Shown here: positions 49,399-50,801 of the stretch, one piece after another
Layout: each line of letters starts with the position of its first letter
Position numbering within the stretch: position 1 is the first letter of the stretch
Assembly (NCBI GenBank): GCA_051872535.1
Contig: JBJEDY010000036.1
Location: 1 to 50,801, forward strand
DNA length: 50,801 nucleotides
From: CAOJBM01 sp051872535
GTDB lineage: Bacteria; Bacillota_I; Bacilli_A; RF39; UBA660
Direction: 5' to 3'
Translations under genes and position numbers: made by a program
The notes under the pieces: model-generated
Databases searched by the model: none
What the model was told of the DNA's origin: nothing
What the model saw: the letters and a program-made list of their open reading frames with translations, nothing else

Positions 49399-50691
49399 AT
49401 GAATCTAGAAAATGAAGTATTACAAATAAATTTAGATGACATTATTCCAAATAGATTTCAACCAAGAATTGCTTTTGATGAAACAGGGTTGAAAGAACTT
49501 GCGGATTCAATAAAGGAACATGGAATTATTCAGCCTTTAGTATTAAGAAAACTAGGAAATAAATATGAGATAATAGCAGGAGAAAGAAGATATAAAGCTG
49601 CAACATTAGCGGGATTAGTAACAGTTCCAGCTATTATTTCTAATATAGATGATAATAAAAGTGCGGAAGTTGCATTAGTAGAGAATATTCAAAGAAGAGA
49701 TTTAACACCTATAGAAGAAGCAAAATCTTATAAGAGTTTATTAGACAAAGGATATTTGACACAAGAACAATTAGCGAAAAGAATGGGGATATCTCAATCT
49801 GCTGTAGCTAATAAATTACGTCTTTTAAATTTGGATGATGAAGTACAACAAGCATTACTATCTGAAAAAATAAGTGAAAGACATGCTAGAGCTTTGTTAC
49901 AAATAACTGATAAAATGAAACAAAGAGAATGGTTAAATAGAGTTATTAATGAAAGATTAACTGTTCGTCAATTAGATCAAGAAATAAAGAAAACATTAGA
50001 AGATAATGGATCAGATGGAGATATTCCTTTAGTATCATTAACACCAACTATTGAAGATATTAAGAATACAGCACAAGATATTCAACCAATAAAACCAACA
50101 TTTGATTTTATGAATTCATCACCTAGTAAAGAAACTGAATTATTAAAAGAAGAATCAATAGTTAGTATTCCTCCATCAACAGAAGGAAAATTCTTTAATT
50201 TTAGTAATGTAGAACCACTTATGGAAAGTAAAGAAGAAAGTAAAAATATTTTTAATCCAAATAAAGATATTGAAGTTATTGATATGCCTCAATTAAATAA
50301 TAATCTTGAAGAAGAAATAAAATTACCAGAAATAAAAGAAGAAACTTTAAACGATACAATCTCTTCAGATATTAATTTAAGTTCAAATAATAAATTCTTT
50401 ACTCCATTCATGGATGAAACATCAAAAATGTCAGAAATATTAACACCAAAAGAAGAAATTATAATAGATCCAATGGATAGTGTTCAATTTTTAGACTCTT
50501 TTGTTGAAGAACAACCAGAAAAAATTAAAGTTGAAGAACAAAATATTGAAGAAAGCAATTCAAATGTAACCATAGCTATTTCCGAAACAAGAGAACTAGT
50601 AGAAAAACTTAAAAATAAAGGTTTCAAAGTTAATTTAGATGAAATAGATTTAACAAATCAATATAAAATAACAATAACAATAGATAAATAA
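49399..50691 (+). CDS. noc: ParB/Noc-family nucleoid protein with a long acidic linker
   Basis: A 430-aa CTP-switch DNA-binding protein in the position of noc. The CTP domain has AGERRYKAA (60-68) and VENIQRRDL (94-102). The helix-turn-helix ISQSAVANKLRLLNL is followed by ISERHARALL. At the four positions known to separate Noc from ParB it has Q133, K139, N144 and R161; three match Noc (Q/K/K/R) and none match ParB (R/T/A/G). Noc binds NBS sites, four of which are in this window. Unusual points: it starts directly at the CTP domain without the membrane-targeting amphipathic helix, and residues about 205-385 form an acidic low-complexity linker, so it is about 150 residues longer than Bacillus Noc. 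The C-terminal 45 residues look like the dimer domain. Confidence 0.85.
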   Translation: MNLENEVLQINLDDIIPNRFQPRIAFDETGLKELADSIKEHGIIQPLVLRKLGNKYEIIAGERRYKAATLAGLVTVPAIISNIDDNKSAEVALVENIQRRDLTPIEEAKSYKSLLDKGYLTQEQLAKRMGISQSAVANKLRLLNLDDEVQQALLSEKISERHARALLQITDKMKQREWLNRVINERLTVRQLDQEIKKTLEDNGSDGDIPLVSLTPTIEDIKNTAQDIQPIKPTFDFMNSSPSKETELLKEESIVSIPPSTEGKFFNFSNVEPLMESKEESKNIFNPNKDIEVIDMPQLNNNLEEEIKLPEIKEETLNDTISSDINLSSNNKFFTPFMDETSKMSEILTPKEEIIIDPMDSVQFLDSFVEEQPEKIKVEEQNIEESNSNVTIAISETRELVEKLKNKGFKVNLDEIDLTNQYKITITIDK

Positions 50692-50716
50692 TACACTGTA
50701 TTTTAGCAAATTAAAA

Positions 50717-50746
50717 GAAACTATCACTCTATAGTTTCTTCTTTTT
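50717..50746 (+). terminator. Terminator of the noc gene
   Basis: AAGAAACTAT and ATAGTTTCTT form the stem with a 6-nt loop, then CTTTTTG on the plus strand. It also overlaps the stop of a convergent frame. Confidence 0.8.
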
Positions 50747-50801
50747 GTTCAGAACTAACAAAATTACTAACTCCTTCACTTCCTTTTATATAATAAAAAA
50801 T
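50724..50801 (-). CDS. C-terminal end of an unidentified minus-strand gene
   Basis: An open frame enters from the right edge and ends at TGA (50724-50726). Its last 25 residues start IFYYIKGSEGVSNF and end EQKEETIE. The acidic polar tail looks like a real protein end. The gene is too short here to identify. If real, soj/spo0J do not follow noc directly as they do in Bacillus. Confidence 0.45.
   Translation of the reverse strand: MFYYIKGSEGVSNFVSSEQKEETIE

Noticed and set aside
1..50801. CRISPR arrays, tRNA and rRNA genes
   Set aside because: No regularly spaced repeats, cloverleaf-like GGTTCGA blocks or rRNA signatures were seen in any intergenic region.

Overview
The window is a very AT-rich piece of a low-GC Bacillota chromosome that contains the replication origin. 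Genes left of about 43 kb run almost entirely on the minus strand and genes to the right on the plus strand, so transcription follows the two forks leaving oriC. Gene order closely follows the Bacillus subtilis origin region: rpmH-rnpA-yidC-jag-mnmE-mnmG-rsmG-noc on one side, and dnaA-dnaN-recF-gyrB-gyrA, tadA-dnaX-ebfC-recR-bofA, holB-ricT-trmN6-pth-mfd-spoVT, metG-tatD-yabE-rsmA-yabG-veg, spoVG and yabP-yabQ-divIC on the other. TGG encodes Trp and TGA is a stop, so the Mollicutes code is not used. Several sporulation genes (spoVT, yabG, yabP, yabQ, bofA, spoVG, a cwlD-like amidase) remain, three of them behind good sigma-E-type promoters. I infer a spore-forming or recently spore-forming, probably uncultured Bacilli/Erysipelotrichia-like (possibly RF39-type) bacterium. 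The sequence alone does not fix the species.

Region 1 (1-8074) is the right-hand part of an integrated mobile element. It carries a large serine recombinase, a winged-helix protein behind a long structured leader, an unrecognised 299-residue protein, several very small SD-led ORFs, a BcgI-like two-gene restriction-modification system, an unknown small protein and TnpV. Its right edge falls inside an N-acetylmuramoyl-L-alanine amidase gene, of which only the 5' part remains (8075-8341).

Region 2 (8.4-12.8 kb) is accessory to semi-conserved: an HtrA protease overlapping an AbiD/AbiF-type HEPN abortive-infection gene, a zinc-dependent phospholipase C-like protein, a cwlD-like amidase, a tiny basic protein and an XRE regulator. 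Region 3 (12.8-31 kb) is housekeeping: rplM-rpsI with a probable L13 leader, truA, a degenerate pair of ECF-type ATPases, nrdG, divIC, the sporulation genes, a T-box in front of dut-metG, and mfd, pth and holB. Region 4 (30.8-43 kb) holds recR-ebfC-dnaX, tadA, gyrA-gyrB-recF, a comK homologue, dnaN and dnaA.

Region 5 is the origin and segregation module. DnaA boxes lie on both sides of dnaA. Two perfect parS palindromes sit just downstream of gyrA beside a perfect Noc-binding sequence. Three more Noc-binding sequences lie in dnaX (two) and before tatD. At the far right a ParB/Noc-family protein has Noc-type DNA-recognition residues but lacks the N-terminal amphipathic helix and carries a long acidic linker. 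No tRNA, rRNA or CRISPR was seen.
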